Assembly (NCBI GenBank): GCA_964228145.1
Contig: CAXQZJ010000100.1
Location: forward strand, 1-15,157
DNA: 15,157 nucleotides
Reading direction: 5' to 3'
DNA from: Pseudobowmanella sp964228145
GTDB lineage: Bacteria; Pseudomonadota; Gammaproteobacteria; Enterobacterales; Alteromonadaceae
Below the pieces are notes generated by a model. That model made no database searches, was not told the DNA's origin, and saw only the letters and a program-made list of their open reading frames with translations. Shown piece after piece: positions 14,532-15,157 of the stretch. The translations under genes and the position numbers were made by a program. Within the stretch, counting starts at the first letter, position 1. The number at the start of each line of letters is the position of its first letter.

Positions 14532-15157
14532 ATGATAGTCACCCAGCACCAGTCCCCAATGCAGTCAGTAAAAATTGATCCTGAATTTATTCGTTACCTG
14601 TCTGGTCGGTTGCCAGACCAGAATACGCTGGCTGATGTCATTGCAGCCTGCCAGCGTCCGCTTCGTAAAAGCATACGTGTCAATACATTGCGAATCAGCG
14701 TTGAAAGTTTACGGATAAAACTGAGTCAGCAAGGCTGGCAACTGACGCCTATCCCCTGGTGTGCTGAAGGTTTTTGGATCGAAAGACCAGAATCGCAACA
14801 ACAAGATCTGTCTTTAGGTAATTGCGAAGAGCACCTTGAAGGTCTTTTCTATATTCAGGAAGCCAGCTCGATGTTACCTGCCACTGCGTTATTTCGACAA
14901 GTTCAGCCGCGAATCGCACTGGACATGGCGGCTGCACCAGGCTCAAAAACCACACAGCTAAGCGCGCTGATGGATAATCAGGGCCTGCTGGTTGCAAATG
15001 AACTCTCATCAAGCCGGGTGAAAGTGTTAGCGGCGAATATCCAACGCTGCGGTGTAGCAAATGTCGCGCTAAGCCATTTTGATGGTCAGGTCTTTGGCCA
15101 GTATTGTGACCATAAATTTGACGCCGTTTTATTAGACGCGCCCTGTAGTGGTGAGGG
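14532..15157 (+). CDS. rsmF: 16S rRNA (cytosine-C5) methyltransferase RsmF, 5' part (cut by window edge)
   Basis: The 208 codons present match E. coli RsmF (YebU) closely: CQRPLRKSIRVNTL (40-53), PIPWCAEGFWIER (73-85) and GLFYIQEASSMLP (104-116). They continue into the SAM-binding motif DMAAAPGSKT (131-140) and motif IV DAPCSG (202-207), whose cysteine assists product release. The nucleophilic cysteine of motif VI and the C-terminal PUA-like part lie beyond the edge. The enzyme makes m5C1407 in 16S rRNA. Two in-frame starts are possible: ATG at 14532, and ATG at 14559, which fits the E. coli N-terminus almost as well. Neither has a clear ribosome binding site. It is transcribed away from the msrC-proQ-prc operon; in E. 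coli these genes are near one another too. Confidence 0.95.
   Translation, partial: MIVTQHQSPMQSVKIDPEFIRYLSGRLPDQNTLADVIAACQRPLRKSIRVNTLRISVESLRIKLSQQGWQLTPIPWCAEGFWIERPESQQQDLSLGNCEEHLEGLFYIQEASSMLPATALFRQVQPRIALDMAAAPGSKTTQLSALMDNQGLLVANELSSSRVKVLAANIQRCGVANVALSHFDGQVFGQYCDHKFDAVLLDAPCSGE

Noticed and set aside
14749..15060. Open frame of about 100 codons on the minus strand inside rsmF
   Set aside because: It is fully antisense to a strongly conserved methyltransferase sequence and has no family resemblance, so it is a shadow frame.
1..15157. Mobile elements, CRISPR array, tRNA or rRNA genes
   Set aside because: I looked for transposase-like proteins, regularly spaced repeats and conserved RNA signatures and found none; gene content is that of a stable chromosome core.

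Overview
The window looks like chromosomal DNA from a marine gammaproteobacterium, most likely in the Alteromonadales. The evidence is the protein families (ProQ, Prc, RsmF, MsrC, PepN with DUF2835) and an msrC-proQ-prc order that matches the enterobacterial one. The envelope-associated DUF1302/DUF1329/YCF48/MMPL cluster is typical of marine and pseudomonad gammaproteobacteria. No mobile element, CRISPR array, tRNA or rRNA gene was recognised. Base composition looks even throughout, and the only long gene-free stretches are intergenic regions under 200 bases.

Region A (1-4656, minus strand) is an envelope cluster. In transcription order it has a DUF1302 outer-membrane barrel protein, a DUF1329 LolA-like periplasmic protein, a strong intrinsic terminator, a secreted YCF48/BNR-repeat beta-propeller and the start of an MMPL/RND-family membrane transporter cut by the window edge. 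Together they look like a trans-envelope lipid or hydrophobic-compound trafficking system whose substrate is not known from sequence. The terminator in the middle suggests that the two halves are expressed at different levels.

Region B (4813-10543, minus strand) is a compact probable operon: an NSS-family sodium-coupled solute symporter, an NhaC-family sodium/proton antiporter, aminopeptidase N (pepN) and a small DUF2835 protein. Gaps of 39, 3 and 5 bases argue for co-transcription. The grouping suggests peptide or amino-acid use coupled to sodium cycling.

Region C (10606-14416, minus strand) is a second operon with a recognisable promoter, tight or overlapping junctions and a perfect hairpin terminator. 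It encodes a DUF3862-type small lipoprotein, free methionine-(R)-sulfoxide reductase (msrC), a very acidic 99-residue protein I cannot assign, the RNA chaperone ProQ and the periplasmic tail-specific protease Prc.

Region D (14532-15157, plus strand) is the divergently transcribed 5' part of rsmF, the 16S rRNA m5C methyltransferase. In E. coli rsmF is also near msrC-proQ-prc, so Regions C and D are a rearranged version of a known neighbourhood. The least characterised parts are the Region A envelope system, the acidic protein next to proQ and the lipoprotein at the head of the prc operon.
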